A DNA stretch of 64,000 bases, from contig JALGZK010000004.1 in NCBI GenBank assembly GCA_025774935.1, forward strand, positions 189,654 through 253,653. The letters run 5' to 3'. Numbering within the stretch: the stretch's first letter is position 1; each line of letters starts with the position of its first letter. The notes below the pieces were generated by a model. The model was not told the origin of the DNA. It made no database searches and was given only the letters and a program-made list of their open reading frames with translations. Origin of the DNA: a bacterium. Its GTDB lineage: Bacteria > Joyebacterota > Joyebacteria > Joyebacterales > Joyebacteraceae. Both the position numbers and the translations under genes were made by a program. This document shows positions 27,631-36,881 of this stretch, one piece after another.

Positions 27631-28830
27631 ATGGGAGGCAGAGTGACTTCGTCCGGAGACCCGCCCCCGACCAGGAAGAGGGTCGCGGTTCTCGGCTCGA
27701 CAGGGTCGATCGGGAGGAACGCCCTGGCGGTCGCGGCCGCTCATCCGGACGTCTTCGAGATCGTGAGCCTCTCCGCACACCGGAACGTCGAGCTGCTCGC
27801 AGAGCAGGCGGCGCGCTTCGGCGTCCGGAGGGTCGCGGTGGGGGAGGCGACGCCCAGGCGTCCGTTCCCCGACGGCGTCGCGATCGGTCGCGGCCGTCTG
27901 GCGCTCGAGAGGCTAGCCTCAGATCCGGGCGTCGATCTGGTGGTTAACGCTCTCGTCGGCGCGGCCGGACTCGCGCCGACCATGGCCGCGCTCCGCGCCG
28001 GCCGGACCCTCGCGCTCGCGAACAAGGAGTCGCTCGTCATGGCGGGCGAGCTGGTCGGCCGCGCGGCGGAGGCGGGCGGAGCCTCGCTCGTGCCGATCGA
28101 CAGCGAGCACAGCTCGCTCTTCCGCTGTCTCAGGGGGATTCCGCGCACCGAGGTGGCCGGCGTCGTCCTCACGGCGTCCGGCGGTCCCCTCAGGGACATC
28201 CCGGCTTCGGAGATCGCGGACGCCGGCGTCGACGCCGTGCTCGACCACCCGACGTGGGACATGGGGACCAAGGTCACGGTCGACTCGGCGACGCTCGTCA
28301 ACAAGGCGATGGAGGTGGTCGAGGCCAGGTGGCTCTTCGGCCTCCCGTTCGAGCGAATCGACGTCGTGCTCCACCGGGAGTCGATCGTCCACTCGCTCGT
28401 CCGGCTCGTCGACGGCTCCTTCCTCGCGCACCTCGGCATGCCGGACATGAAGGTCCCGATCCAGTACGCGATGTTCTACCCCGACCCGCCCGGAGGGCGT
28501 TTCGATGACTGCCCGCCCGGCGCGCTCGGGACGCTGCACTTCGAGCCGGTCGACTTCGACCGGTACCCGTGCTACGGTCTCGTCCTTGACGCGGCGAGGC
28601 GGGGCGGAACCAGTCCCGTGATCGCAGCGACGGCGGACGAGGTCGCCGTGGCCGCGTTCGTCGACGGCAGGATCCGTTTTGGAGAGATCGCCGACGTGAT
28701 CGCCGGGACGCTGTCCGCGGTCGCTCCGGGCGACGCCCCGGACGTCGACGCCGTTCTCGGAGCTGAGGAAGAGGCGCGCGAGGCCGCCGGACATGTCGTC
28801 GGAAGGCTCGCTGCCGCGCCCTCTCAATAG
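27631..28830 (+). CDS. dxr: 1-deoxy-D-xylulose 5-phosphate reductoisomerase
   Basis: The 399-residue NADPH enzyme makes 2-C-methyl-D-erythritol 4-phosphate, the committed step of the non-mevalonate isoprenoid pathway. Visible are the nucleotide-binding GSTGSIGRNAL, ANKESLVMAGELVG, and the metal/substrate motif VPIDSEHSSLFRCL. The flexible loop near HPTWDMGTKVTVDSATLVNKAMEV is conserved. ATG at 27631 is preceded by AAGGAAGG; a second ATG is not needed. It follows cdsA after 12 nt and supplies the same lipid-carrier pathway as uppS. Confidence 0.97.
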   Translation: MGGRVTSSGDPPPTRKRVAVLGSTGSIGRNALAVAAAHPDVFEIVSLSAHRNVELLAEQAARFGVRRVAVGEATPRRPFPDGVAIGRGRLALERLASDPGVDLVVNALVGAAGLAPTMAALRAGRTLALANKESLVMAGELVGRAAEAGGASLVPIDSEHSSLFRCLRGIPRTEVAGVVLTASGGPLRDIPASEIADAGVDAVLDHPTWDMGTKVTVDSATLVNKAMEVVEARWLFGLPFERIDVVLHRESIVHSLVRLVDGSFLAHLGMPDMKVPIQYAMFYPDPPGGRFDDCPPGALGTLHFEPVDFDRYPCYGLVLDAARRGGTSPVIAATADEVAVAAFVDGRIRFGEIADVIAGTLSAVAPGDAPDVDAVLGAEEEAREAAGHVVGRLAAAPSQ

Positions 28831-28870
28831 AGTCACCCCGCCGGGCGCACGCCCGGCAGAGCGAGGTGTC

Positions 28871-30187
28871 ATGTTCGTCTTCTACATCTACGCCGGCGTC
28901 CTGCTCGGCATCCTGATCATCGTCCACGAGGTGGGCCACTTCATCGCGGCTCGCGCGGCCGGCGTGACCGTAGAGCGATTCTCGATCGGGTTCGGTCCGA
29001 GGATCGCGAAGTTCACCCGGGGAGAGACTGAGTACGCGATCTCGCTCATCCCGCTCGGCGGCTACGTCAAGATGGCCGGAATGGACCCGTCCGAGGGGGA
29101 GGGAGACGCCGCTCCCGGGCCGCGCACCTTCCTGGGCAAGCGGATCGGAGTCCGGGCGCTCATCGTCTCCGCGGGGCCGGTGACGAACTTCGTCTGGGCC
29201 TTCATCGTGTACACCGGGGTCCTCTGGGCGTCAGGGCTGCCGACCCTCGGCGAGCCACTCGTCGGCGAGGTCGCGCCGGGGAGCGTCGCCGACTCGGCGG
29301 GGCTCCGGCTCGGGGACAGGATCGTCTCCGTCGACGGCGTCGAGGTCGCCAACTGGGCGGAGGTCGTCGAGCAGGCGGGGGAGGGCGAGGCGGACCGGTA
29401 CGATCTCGTCGTGCGGCGACACGACGGGACCGAGGTTCCGGTCGTGCTCGAGGCCGTACCGGACTCGGCGGGCGGCGCCCCCCGGCTCGACCTGACTGCG
29501 TTCGTGCCACCGGTGGTCGGCGACGTGTTGCGCGGCGGGCCGGCGGACCTCGCGGGGATCCGTTCCGGCGACCGAGTTCTGTCCGTCGACGGCATCTCGG
29601 TCGAGACGTGGAACGGTCTCGGTGACATCATCCGCATGCGCGCCGACACCGAGGTCGAGATCGTCTGGCAGCGCGACGGCGAGACGATGCGGGCGGTCGT
29701 GACTCCGGTTGAGTCCGAGGAGCCTGTCGGGACGACCGGCGTCCAGCGCGTCGGCCAGATCGGGGTCATGCGCACGTGGGACGTGCGCGACCTCGGCCTC
29801 GGCGAATCGATCGTCACCGGATTCAGGATCACTGTCAGCAACGTCGTCCTGATCGCGCAGTTCTTCTGGGGGCTCGTCCGCGGGCAGATCGCGACCGAGA
29901 TGCTCGGCGGGCCCATCCGCGTGGTGCAGCTGGCGAGCGAGAGCGCACGCTGGGGCGCGAGCTACTTCTTCAGCTTCATGGCGTTCCTCAGCCTGAACCT
30001 ATTCCTCATCAACCTCTTCCCGCTGCCGATCCTCGACGGCGGGCACCTCGTCCTCCTCGGCCTCGAGAAGGTCAGAGGGCGCAGACTCACCGACCGTCAG
30101 CTGATGGTCTGGCAGCAGATCGGGCTCATCTTCTTCGTGGGGCTCATGATCGTGATGATCGTGGTGGACACGCTCCGGGCCCGGTAG
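28871..30187 (+). CDS. rseP: RIP metalloprotease RseP (site-2 protease)
   Basis: The 438-residue inner-membrane protease cleaves transmembrane anchors such as anti-sigma factors. The zinc motif HEVGH is at residues 19-23 in the first helix; the third ligand Asp is D389 in NLFPLPILDGGHLVLLG. Two PDZ domains lie between (GEVAPGSVADSAGLRLGDRI and DVLRGGPADLAGIRSGDRVL). The short ATG start at 28871 has GCGAGGTG upstream and gives the canonical N-terminus; an upstream in-frame start would overlap dxr. The gene ends the conserved cluster and converges on the lipoprotein gene 26 nt later. Confidence 0.97.
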   Translation: MFVFYIYAGVLLGILIIVHEVGHFIAARAAGVTVERFSIGFGPRIAKFTRGETEYAISLIPLGGYVKMAGMDPSEGEGDAAPGPRTFLGKRIGVRALIVSAGPVTNFVWAFIVYTGVLWASGLPTLGEPLVGEVAPGSVADSAGLRLGDRIVSVDGVEVANWAEVVEQAGEGEADRYDLVVRRHDGTEVPVVLEAVPDSAGGAPRLDLTAFVPPVVGDVLRGGPADLAGIRSGDRVLSVDGISVETWNGLGDIIRMRADTEVEIVWQRDGETMRAVVTPVESEEPVGTTGVQRVGQIGVMRTWDVRDLGLGESIVTGFRITVSNVVLIAQFFWGLVRGQIATEMLGGPIRVVQLASESARWGASYFFSFMAFLSLNLFLINLFPLPILDGGHLVLLGLEKVRGRRLTDRQLMVWQQIGLIFFVGLMIVMIVVDTLRAR

Positions 30188-30213
30188 GCGCGGCAGCGCC
30201 GGGGGAAGGCGGG

Positions 30214-30651
30214 TCAGCGCGTGGAGTCCGGCTCGGCTTGGATCTCGGCCGTCCTCGCTTCGACAGCCTCCATGATCCCTCTCCAGCGGTCGGCGTCCGG
30301 CCTGACCGCGTCGGCGAACGCCTCTATCTCGGCTCTCGAGTAGGCGAACGCCCCAAGCTCCAATGCTCTCTCCCAGGCCTCGTCACCTCTGTGCCCCTCA
30401 TCGAGCGCGGCAGACAGCGCCGCGAGGGTCTCGACGAAACCCTCCTCGGAGATCCGGGCGTCACCGCGCTGCCGTCCCGGCTCGTCCGGAGCCTCCGCGT
30501 CCTGCCCGCAGCCGCACGCGAGAAGGGCGATCGCGGCCAGCGCGAGAGCGCACAGGATGAGCTCGCCCCGCGCCGTGGTACGACGCCCGTTCGGGCACGG
30601 TGCCTGCTGCTGAAGAAGGGGTGTCGGGCAACGTCTTACGAAGAGGACCAT
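30214..30651 (-). CDS. Putative small lipoprotein of unknown function
   Basis: The 145-residue product is not recognised. After about 30 basic residues it has a hydrophobic stretch (LILCALALAAIALL) ending in the lipobox L43-L44-A45-C46, so lipidation at C46 and export to the periplasmic face of a membrane are likely. The mature part is acidic and predicted helical (FVETLAALSAALDEGHRGDE). A strong GGAGGAACG ribosome site immediately before the ATG supports that this minus-strand frame is real, as does a TTGACT -35 element upstream. The unusually long n-region before the hydrophobic segment is odd. Confidence 0.65.
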   Translation of the reverse strand: MVLFVRRCPTPLLQQQAPCPNGRRTTARGELILCALALAAIALLACGCGQDAEAPDEPGRQRGDARISEEGFVETLAALSAALDEGHRGDEAWERALELGAFAYSRAEIEAFADAVRPDADRWRGIMEAVEARTAEIQAEPDSTR

Positions 30652-30713
30652 CGTTCCTCCGGAGGGGAAGCGTTGGGTCGTTCGACGTCTATCATCGTCG
30701 CAGACTCCCGCGA

Positions 30714-30757
30714 AGTCAACCGGCGCGGTTGACAGCCCCGGAGGGCAGGCCTAGAAT
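30714..30757 (+). promoter_or_regulatory. Back-to-back divergent promoters over a 7-bp palindrome
   Basis: On the + strand, TTGACA (30729-30734) and TAGAAT (30752-30757) are 17 nt apart and face the large protease/barrel gene. On the - strand, TTGACT (30719-30714) faces the lipoprotein gene, with a weaker -10 near 30696-30691. The two -35 elements are arms of a perfect inverted repeat, GTCAACC (30715-30721), GGCGC, GGTTGAC (30727-30733). Joint control by one dimeric regulator is possible but is inference; the repeat may simply be two -35 boxes facing apart. Confidence 0.65.
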
Positions 30758-30808
30758 CTTAGGAAGAGGCCCGTAGAGCGAGGCAAGGCCACCTACGGAG
30801 CGGCAGGG

Positions 30809-33800
30809 ATGAAGATAAACCGCGTCACTTCCATCATGCTTACGGTGCTGGTCGCCTGTCTCCTGGCGTCGGGAACGGCCGACGCCCAGACGTTCGGGCG
30901 CAACAAGGTCCAGTACCGGAGCTTCGACTGGCGCATCATCCACACGGCCCACTTCGACGTCTACTTCTACGAGGGCTCCGAAGACCTCGCCGACGCCGTC
31001 AGCCGGATCGTCGAGGACGCCAACACCGAGTTCGAGCGCGTCCTGGGACACGAGCTGACGACAGTCATCCCCGTCATCATCTACGCGTCCCACAACGACT
31101 TCAGCTCCACGAACATCTCAGCGTCTCACATCGAGGAGACGGTCGGCGGTTTCACGGAGCTCTACAAGAACCGGGTCGTGATCCCGTTCACGGGCTCGTA
31201 CGACGACCTGAGGCACGTGCTGTACCACGAGCTTACGCACGTCTTCCTGTTCGACATCGTGTACGGAGGCCTCGTCGATTCAGTCATCCGGCAGGCGTAC
31301 ACCAACCCGGTCCCGCTCTGGTTCGTGGAGGGCATCGCGGAGTACATGTCCATGGGCTGGGACCCCGAGGCCGAGATGATCCTGAGGGACCTCGCGGTCT
31401 CGGACCTCGTCGTTCCTCTCGAGTATCTGTACGGCGGATACCTCGTCTACAAGCAGGGGCAGGCGGTCGTCAACTTCATCGCCGAACGCTACGGCGAGGA
31501 GAAGATCAGGGAGATCGTTAGAGCCATCGCGAAGACGCACAACCTCGAGCAGGCGCTCCAGGAGACGATTGGCCTGTCGACGTCCCAGCTCTCCGAGGAA
31601 TTCGAGGACGCCGTGCAGGAGAGGTACTGGCCCGAGATCACGGAGAGGGAGGACCGCGAGGACGTGGTCGACCTCATCACCGACCACAGGAAGGACGGCT
31701 CGTACTTCAACTTCGGCCCGTCGATCTCTCCGGACGGGAAGTCAGTCATCTTCGTGTCGGACAGGACCGGGTACGCCGGCGTGTACGTTGCGTCGACGCT
31801 CGACGGCGCGATCCTCGGGAAGTACGTGAGCGGCGAGAGCACCGACGAGTTCGAGGCGCTGCACATCCTGCGGACGGGATTCGGGTGGTCCCCGGACGGC
31901 AGCGAGATCGCCTTCGTCGCGAAGGCGGGCGAACGCGACGCCCTCCACTTCATCGACACCGAGGAACGCAAGGTCGTGAGGAGCTTCAGGTTCGAGCTCG
32001 ACGGCGCCTTCACGCCCGCCTGGTCCCCGGACGGGGAACGGATCGTGTTCGTCGGCACGAGGCACGGCGCGTCCGACCTATACATGACCGACAGAAACGG
32101 GGCGGAGCCCAGGAAGCTCACCGACGACTACTACGACGAGCGGGATCCCGAGTGGTCGCCCGACGGCACGCGCATCGTCTTCTCCTCGGACCGGTCGTCG
32201 CCGGAGGAGCTCGGGTTCAAGCGCGACTACGATCTGTACACTCTCGATCCGGAGTCCCTCGAGGTCGTGCGCATAGTGGCGACGCCCGGACGCGAGGGTC
32301 ATCCGACGTGGTCCCCCGATGGGTCCTACGTCGCATACACCTCGGACGTGCACGGCTCGCCCGGCATCTACATCGCGAGCGTCGCCGACTCGATGAGCGT
32401 TCTGACGACGACCCTCGTCGGAGGGGCGAAGGCTCCGAGCTGGGCGCGCGATGCCGACTGGGCGGCGTTCCAGGTCTACGGAGAAGGCGGCTGGGACATC
32501 GCCGTTGCCAAGAACCCGATGGAGCGCTTCAGCGAGGTCATCGCCGAGAACGGGTGGTTCCCGAGCGTCGGCGCTCCGCTGGACGTCGTGCTGAACGGCA
32601 TCGTGGCGGTGGTAGAAGCTGAGGGCGGGGAAGTCACGGACGAGAAGATGGAGGTGGCCGTCGAGCGGCTCGGCGAAATGGGAATCGGCGAAGGCGGTGC
32701 GGAGGGCGAAAGCTCGGCGCTAGCGGCGGCCGGCGTCGCGGCCGGTGCCGCGTACGCGGCGTCGGGACCCGATCCGGCGCCGGGACTGTCGCCGGAGCCA
32801 GACGAGGGCGCGGTCGGAACGCCCGCGGCCGCGGAATCGGCCGCCGGTCCTCCCGATGCCGAGACTCCGGACGGTCCCGCAGACGCGGTCTCCGCGAGCG
32901 GTCCGGAAGACGAGCCTGACGCCTACGCCAGCGAGCACGGTGACTCCGGCGAGGTCGCATCCGACGCGACCGAAGGCGAGCCGGAGGACGGTCCGGCGAG
33001 CGCCGACGCCACGGACGAAGGAGCCGCGACCGGGGCTGCCGCCGGCGCGGCTGCGGCTGGCGCTTCGGCCGTGCCGCCGCCCGAGAGCGAGACCGTCACG
33101 AAGGCGAGGGACGCCTTCCTCAAGGCGACGGGGAACGACGTGTTCGAGCCGGAGGAGGAGCCGGACCGCGACGAACACATCGTCGAGCGCTACAGGCCCA
33201 GGTTCGCCCCCGACTGGATCACCGGCGGGCTCAGCTACTCGTCCGCGTACGGGTTCGCCGCGTCCGCGGAGATCTCGATCAGCGACGTGCTCGGCAACCA
33301 CAGGTTCTACATCGTCACCGACATCTTCGCGAGCATCGAGGCCAGCAACTTCTACGTCGAGTACTCGAACCTCTCTAATCGATGGAACTGGTCGGTGGGC
33401 GTCTTCCACTTCAAGGAGAGCTACTACTCCGACCGGACGCAGCTCGGGGAGTACCTCGGGAAGAAGCGCTACTTCACCGAGCGCAACTACGGGGTCACGA
33501 GCTCCGTCAGGTACCCGTTCAGCAAATTCACCCGGATGGAGATCGGTCTCTCCGTCATGTCGGTCGACCGGCAGTACGCGGCCGCGAACCCGGAGGGCAT
33601 CGTCGAGCTGACGGACGAGAAGCTCAAGCGCCAGCTCCTCGTTCCGAGCGTCCGGCTAGTCAACGACACGACGACGTGGGGGTCGGTCGGGCCGGTCGCG
33701 GGGCGCCGCTTCTCCATCGCCGTCTCGAAGGGCTGGGACCCGGGCGGGAGCTTCGACTACCTGACGGGGACCCTCGACTTCCGGGAGTACATGAGGCTCG

Positions 33801-34243
33801 GCAAGAGGCATACCCTCGCCGTCCGGCTTCTCGGGGCCAGAAGCTCCTCCCGAGACGCGCAGTACTTCTATCTCGGCGGCATCAACGGCCTGCGCGGTTA
33901 CGACGACTTCTTCTTCCACGGACACAACCTCGGGTTCGTCAGCCTCGAGCTCCGGATGCCGTTCATCGACCGCCTCGACATCGCGGCACCCCTGCCGCTG
34001 TCGCTCTGGGGACTCCGCGGCGTGGTCTTCCTCGACGCGGGCGCGGCCTGGGATGGGAACAACTTCCGCGGCCTCGTGTCCGGTCCGGCCGGTCGGACGC
34101 TCGGTGACATCCGGGCCGCCTACGGCTTCGGGCTGAGAATGAGGTTCTCCTATTTCGTCCTCCGGTTCGACTGGGCGTGGCCGACCGACGGCCGGACGAG
34201 CGGACCGATGAGGACGCACTTCGCTCTCGGAGGCGAGTTCTAG
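30809..34243 (+). CDS. Exported zinc metallopeptidase / TolB-like propeller / outer-membrane barrel fusion
   Basis: The 1144-residue protein has a signal peptide (MKINRVTSIMLTVLVACLLA, cleavage near ADA-QT at 26). Residues about 30-280 form a gluzincin-like domain with HELTH at 140-144 and a downstream WFVEGIAEY carrying E174/E178 as third-ligand candidates. About 290-560 contain at least five PD40/WD40-like repeats (PSISPDGKSVIFVS, FGWSPDGSEIAFV, PAWSPDGERIVFV, PEWSPDGTRIVFS, PTWSPDGSYVAYT). About 630-765 are low-complexity Ala/Glu/Asp/Pro. The C-terminal 350 residues look like a BamA/Omp85-type surface-antigen barrel (GGINGLRGYDDFFFHGHN) ending in Phe (ALGGEF), the usual outer-membrane assembly signal. 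Similar peptidase-propeller proteins exist; substrate unknown. Confidence 0.85.
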   Translation: MKINRVTSIMLTVLVACLLASGTADAQTFGRNKVQYRSFDWRIIHTAHFDVYFYEGSEDLADAVSRIVEDANTEFERVLGHELTTVIPVIIYASHNDFSSTNISASHIEETVGGFTELYKNRVVIPFTGSYDDLRHVLYHELTHVFLFDIVYGGLVDSVIRQAYTNPVPLWFVEGIAEYMSMGWDPEAEMILRDLAVSDLVVPLEYLYGGYLVYKQGQAVVNFIAERYGEEKIREIVRAIAKTHNLEQALQETIGLSTSQLSEEFEDAVQERYWPEITEREDREDVVDLITDHRKDGSYFNFGPSISPDGKSVIFVSDRTGYAGVYVASTLDGAILGKYVSGESTDEFEALHILRTGFGWSPDGSEIAFVAKAGERDALHFIDTEERKVVRSFRFELDGAFTPAWSPDGERIVFVGTRHGASDLYMTDRNGAEPRKLTDDYYDERDPEWSPDGTRIVFSSDRSSPEELGFKRDYDLYTLDPESLEVVRIVATPGREGHPTWSPDGSYVAYTSDVHGSPGIYIASVADSMSVLTTTLVGGAKAPSWARDADWAAFQVYGEGGWDIAVAKNPMERFSEVIAENGWFPSVGAPLDVVLNGIVAVVEAEGGEVTDEKMEVAVERLGEMGIGEGGAEGESSALAAAGVAAGAAYAASGPDPAPGLSPEPDEGAVGTPAAAESAAGPPDAETPDGPADAVSASGPEDEPDAYASEHGDSGEVASDATEGEPEDGPASADATDEGAATGAAAGAAAAGASAVPPPESETVTKARDAFLKATGNDVFEPEEEPDRDEHIVERYRPRFAPDWITGGLSYSSAYGFAASAEISISDVLGNHRFYIVTDIFASIEASNFYVEYSNLSNRWNWSVGVFHFKESYYSDRTQLGEYLGKKRYFTERNYGVTSSVRYPFSKFTRMEIGLSVMSVDRQYAAANPEGIVELTDEKLKRQLLVPSVRLVNDTTTWGSVGPVAGRRFSIAVSKGWDPGGSFDYLTGTLDFREYMRLGKRHTLAVRLLGARSSSRDAQYFYLGGINGLRGYDDFFFHGHNLGFVSLELRMPFIDRLDIAAPLPLSLWGLRGVVFLDAGAAWDGNNFRGLVSGPAGRTLGDIRAAYGFGLRMRFSYFVLRFDWAWPTDGRTSGPMRTHFALGGEF

Positions 34244-34284
34244 GATTCGCGCCGCCGGTCTCTCCACGCGCGGCGTCGGGAGGT

Positions 34285-36498
34285 GTGAGGCTGGGAGCCG
34301 ACTTCGTCAGCGATCTCAATCCGGTCCAGCAGGCTGCGGTCCGTCACGGCGACGGGCCGCTCCTTGTGCTGGCCGGGGCCGGCAGCGGCAAGACCCGCGT
34401 CCTAACGTACCGCGTCGCCTACCTCATCAGGGAGCGCCACGTCAGCCCCCGGCGGATCCTCGCAGTCACGTTCACCAACAAAGCCGCAGGCGAGATGAAG
34501 AAGAGGGTCGCCGCCCTCGTGGGGGGCGACGCCGGCCAGGCGTGGATCGGCACCTTCCACTCGATGTGCGCCAGGATCCTCCGGCGCGAGGCCCGGTGGG
34601 GTTGGTGGACCTCAGCGTTCTCCATCTTCGACGACTCGGACCAGACCGACCTTGTGAAGAAGTCGATGGAGAAGGCGGGCGTTGCCGCGTCGGCCTTCTC
34701 GGCCAGAGCGGTGCTGGGCGCCATCTCGCGCGCGAAGGACAGGCTTCTGACGGCCGAGATGTACGCCGCCGAGGGCGGAGGCTACTTCGAAGAGTGCGTG
34801 GCCAAGGTCTACGCCGAGTACGAGAAGGGGCTCAGGGTCAACAACGCTCTCGACTTCGACGACCTCATCAAAGAGACGGTCCAGGTCTTCCGCGCGAACC
34901 CGCCACTCCTCGAAGCCTACGCGGGGCGCTTCCTGCACGTCCTCGTCGACGAGTACCAGGACACGAGCCACGCGCAGTACGCACTCGTGAACTTGCTCTC
35001 GGGCCGCCACCGGAACATCTGCGTCGTCGGTGACGACGATCAGTCGATCTACGGGTGGCGCGGCGCCGACATCACGAACATCCTCGACTTCGAGCACGAC
35101 CACCCGGACGCCACCGTCCTCACGCTCGACCAGAACTACCGGTCGACGAAGCGCATCCTCGACGCCGCGCACGACGTCGTCTCGCGGAACGCCAGACGGA
35201 AGGAGAAGAAGCTCTGGACCGAGCGCGAGGAGGGCTCGTCCGTCGCCCTCTCGCGCGTCGTGAACGAGTACGATGAGGCGGACGCGATCCGCGACGCGGT
35301 GCTCGCCCGCGTGACCCGCGAGGGCCGCAACTACCACGACTTCGCCGTCCTCTACAGGACCCATGCTCAGTCCCGCGTCATCGAGGACAGCCTCAGACGC
35401 GGCGGGATCCCGTACGACATCGTCGGCGGCGTCCGGTTCTACGAGCGCGCTGAGGTCAAGGACGTGCTCGCCTACCTGCGCGTGATCGCGAACCCCGCTG
35501 ACGCGGTGAGTCTCGAGCGGATCCTCAACGTTCCCCCGAGGAAGATCGGCGACAAGAGTGCCGCGCGTCTCGCTGAGGCTGCGGCGGCGAGGGGCGTCCC
35601 GCTCCTCGACGCGCTCGGGGTAGCCGATGAGATCGAGGGTCTTCCGGCCGCGGCTGCCGACTCGGCACGGAAGCTCGCGGGCATGTTCGACCGTCTGCGG
35701 AAGAAGTCCGAGGCGGCTCCGGTCGACGAGCTACTGAAGGACCTCCTCGAGGAGACGGGCTACTCGGCCTGGCTCGACGGGCAGAAGACCGAGGGTTCGG
35801 CCCAGAGGCTCGCGAACGTCGAGGAGCTCGTGTCGGCAGCGACCGAGTTCGTCGACGCGAGCGGAGAGGAGAGCCTCGGCGCGTTCCTCGAGCAGGTCTC
35901 TCTCGTGGCGAACATCGACAGATGGGAGGACCGCGCCAACGCCGTCTCTCTCATGACGCTCCACAACGCGAAGGGGCTCGAGTTCACGGTGGTCGTGATC
36001 CCAGGCCTGGAGGACGGCCTCCTGCCGCACGAGTCGGCCTTCGCCGACGACGACGAGCTGGAGGAGGAACGCCGTCTCTTCTACGTCGGGATGACGCGGG
36101 CGCAGGACGAGCTGTGTCTCCTCTGCGCGGACACGAGGCGGAGGAGCGGGCTCACCGAGATGCGGGTGCCGTCGCGGTTTCTTGACGAGATCGACGCGTC
36201 CCACCTCTCCGTAGAGGAAACGAGAGCGCCGACCTCGTGGGAGCGCGCCCCCTCCGCGCGGACGCCGGGACGGCGTCGCGCGCGCCGGACGGACGTCTTC
36301 CCCGACTACGAAGACTACTCCCAGGAGCAGCAGGAGCTCTCGCCCGGCGCCCGCGTGCGTCATCCGAGCTGGGGAGAGGGCGAGGTTCTCGAGGTGTCCG
36401 GAGTCGGCGAGGACACCATCGTCCGCGTCCGCTTCGGCGATGGAACAGAAAAGCGCATCATGGTAAGGTACGGCAAGCTGACCCTCTCGGGCTCCTGA
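34285..36498 (+). CDS. pcrA: ATP-dependent DNA helicase, UvrD/PcrA family
   Basis: The roughly 737-residue superfamily 1A 3'-5' helicase acts in nucleotide excision and mismatch repair and strips RecA. Motif I is LAGAGSGKTRVLTYR with K36, followed by VTFTNKAAGEMKKRV, the DEYQDT box, DDDQSIYGWRGAD, TLDQNYRSTKRIL, LMTLHNAKGLEF and EEERRLFYVGMTRA. The last 60 residues form the Tudor-like RNA-polymerase-binding module of PcrA (VRHPSWGEGEVLEVSGVGED). The start is uncertain: GTG 34285 gives the usual N-terminus but its GGGAGG is only one base away; ATG 34177 would overlap the upstream gene by 67 nt. Confidence 0.93.
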   Translation: MRLGADFVSDLNPVQQAAVRHGDGPLLVLAGAGSGKTRVLTYRVAYLIRERHVSPRRILAVTFTNKAAGEMKKRVAALVGGDAGQAWIGTFHSMCARILRREARWGWWTSAFSIFDDSDQTDLVKKSMEKAGVAASAFSARAVLGAISRAKDRLLTAEMYAAEGGGYFEECVAKVYAEYEKGLRVNNALDFDDLIKETVQVFRANPPLLEAYAGRFLHVLVDEYQDTSHAQYALVNLLSGRHRNICVVGDDDQSIYGWRGADITNILDFEHDHPDATVLTLDQNYRSTKRILDAAHDVVSRNARRKEKKLWTEREEGSSVALSRVVNEYDEADAIRDAVLARVTREGRNYHDFAVLYRTHAQSRVIEDSLRRGGIPYDIVGGVRFYERAEVKDVLAYLRVIANPADAVSLERILNVPPRKIGDKSAARLAEAAAARGVPLLDALGVADEIEGLPAAAADSARKLAGMFDRLRKKSEAAPVDELLKDLLEETGYSAWLDGQKTEGSAQRLANVEELVSAATEFVDASGEESLGAFLEQVSLVANIDRWEDRANAVSLMTLHNAKGLEFTVVVIPGLEDGLLPHESAFADDDELEEERRLFYVGMTRAQDELCLLCADTRRRSGLTEMRVPSRFLDEIDASHLSVEETRAPTSWERAPSARTPGRRRARRTDVFPDYEDYSQEQQELSPGARVRHPSWGEGEVLEVSGVGEDTIVRVRFGDGTEKRIMVRYGKLTLSGS

Positions 36499-36521
36499 TC
36501 GCGGAACTCATGGAGGCGGTC

Positions 36522-36815
36522 TTGGCGGTCACGAAGGAAGACGTGCGGCACGTCGCCTCGCTGGCGAGGCTCGCGTTCTCCGATGCGGAGATCGAGGAGC
36601 TCGCCGCTGAGATGAGCGAGATCCTGGGCTTCTTCGAGTCGCTCGCCCGTGTCGACACGGCGGGTGTCGAGCCCGCGTTCCGCGCGCTCAGGCGCGAGAA
36701 CGTCGTGAGGGACGACGACGTCGGGGAGATGCTCAGCCCCGACGACGCGCTCGCCAACGCCCCCGACCGGGAGGGGAACTACTTCAGGGTCCCGGGGATC
36801 CTGCCCAAGGAGTAG
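36522..36815 (+). CDS. gatC: Asp-tRNA(Asn)/Glu-tRNA(Gln) amidotransferase subunit C
   Basis: The 97-residue subunit wraps around GatA and holds the GatCAB complex together. The family pattern VTKEDVRHVASLARLAFSDA, then MSEILGFFESLARVDTAGVEP and the C-terminal REGNYFRVPGILP, is complete. TTG 36522 is chosen with GGAGG five bases upstream; ATG 36510 is an in-frame alternative adding four residues. It is followed by gatA and gatB, so the cell most likely makes Gln-tRNA and/or Asn-tRNA by transamidation. Confidence 0.95.
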   Translation: MAVTKEDVRHVASLARLAFSDAEIEELAAEMSEILGFFESLARVDTAGVEPAFRALRRENVVRDDDVGEMLSPDDALANAPDREGNYFRVPGILPKE

Positions 36816-36881
36816 CGCGTCCGGCGCTCCCGCGGCCGGGCCGATGGGGCAGGCACCCGGTCCCACGCCGGGGTTCTCCGA

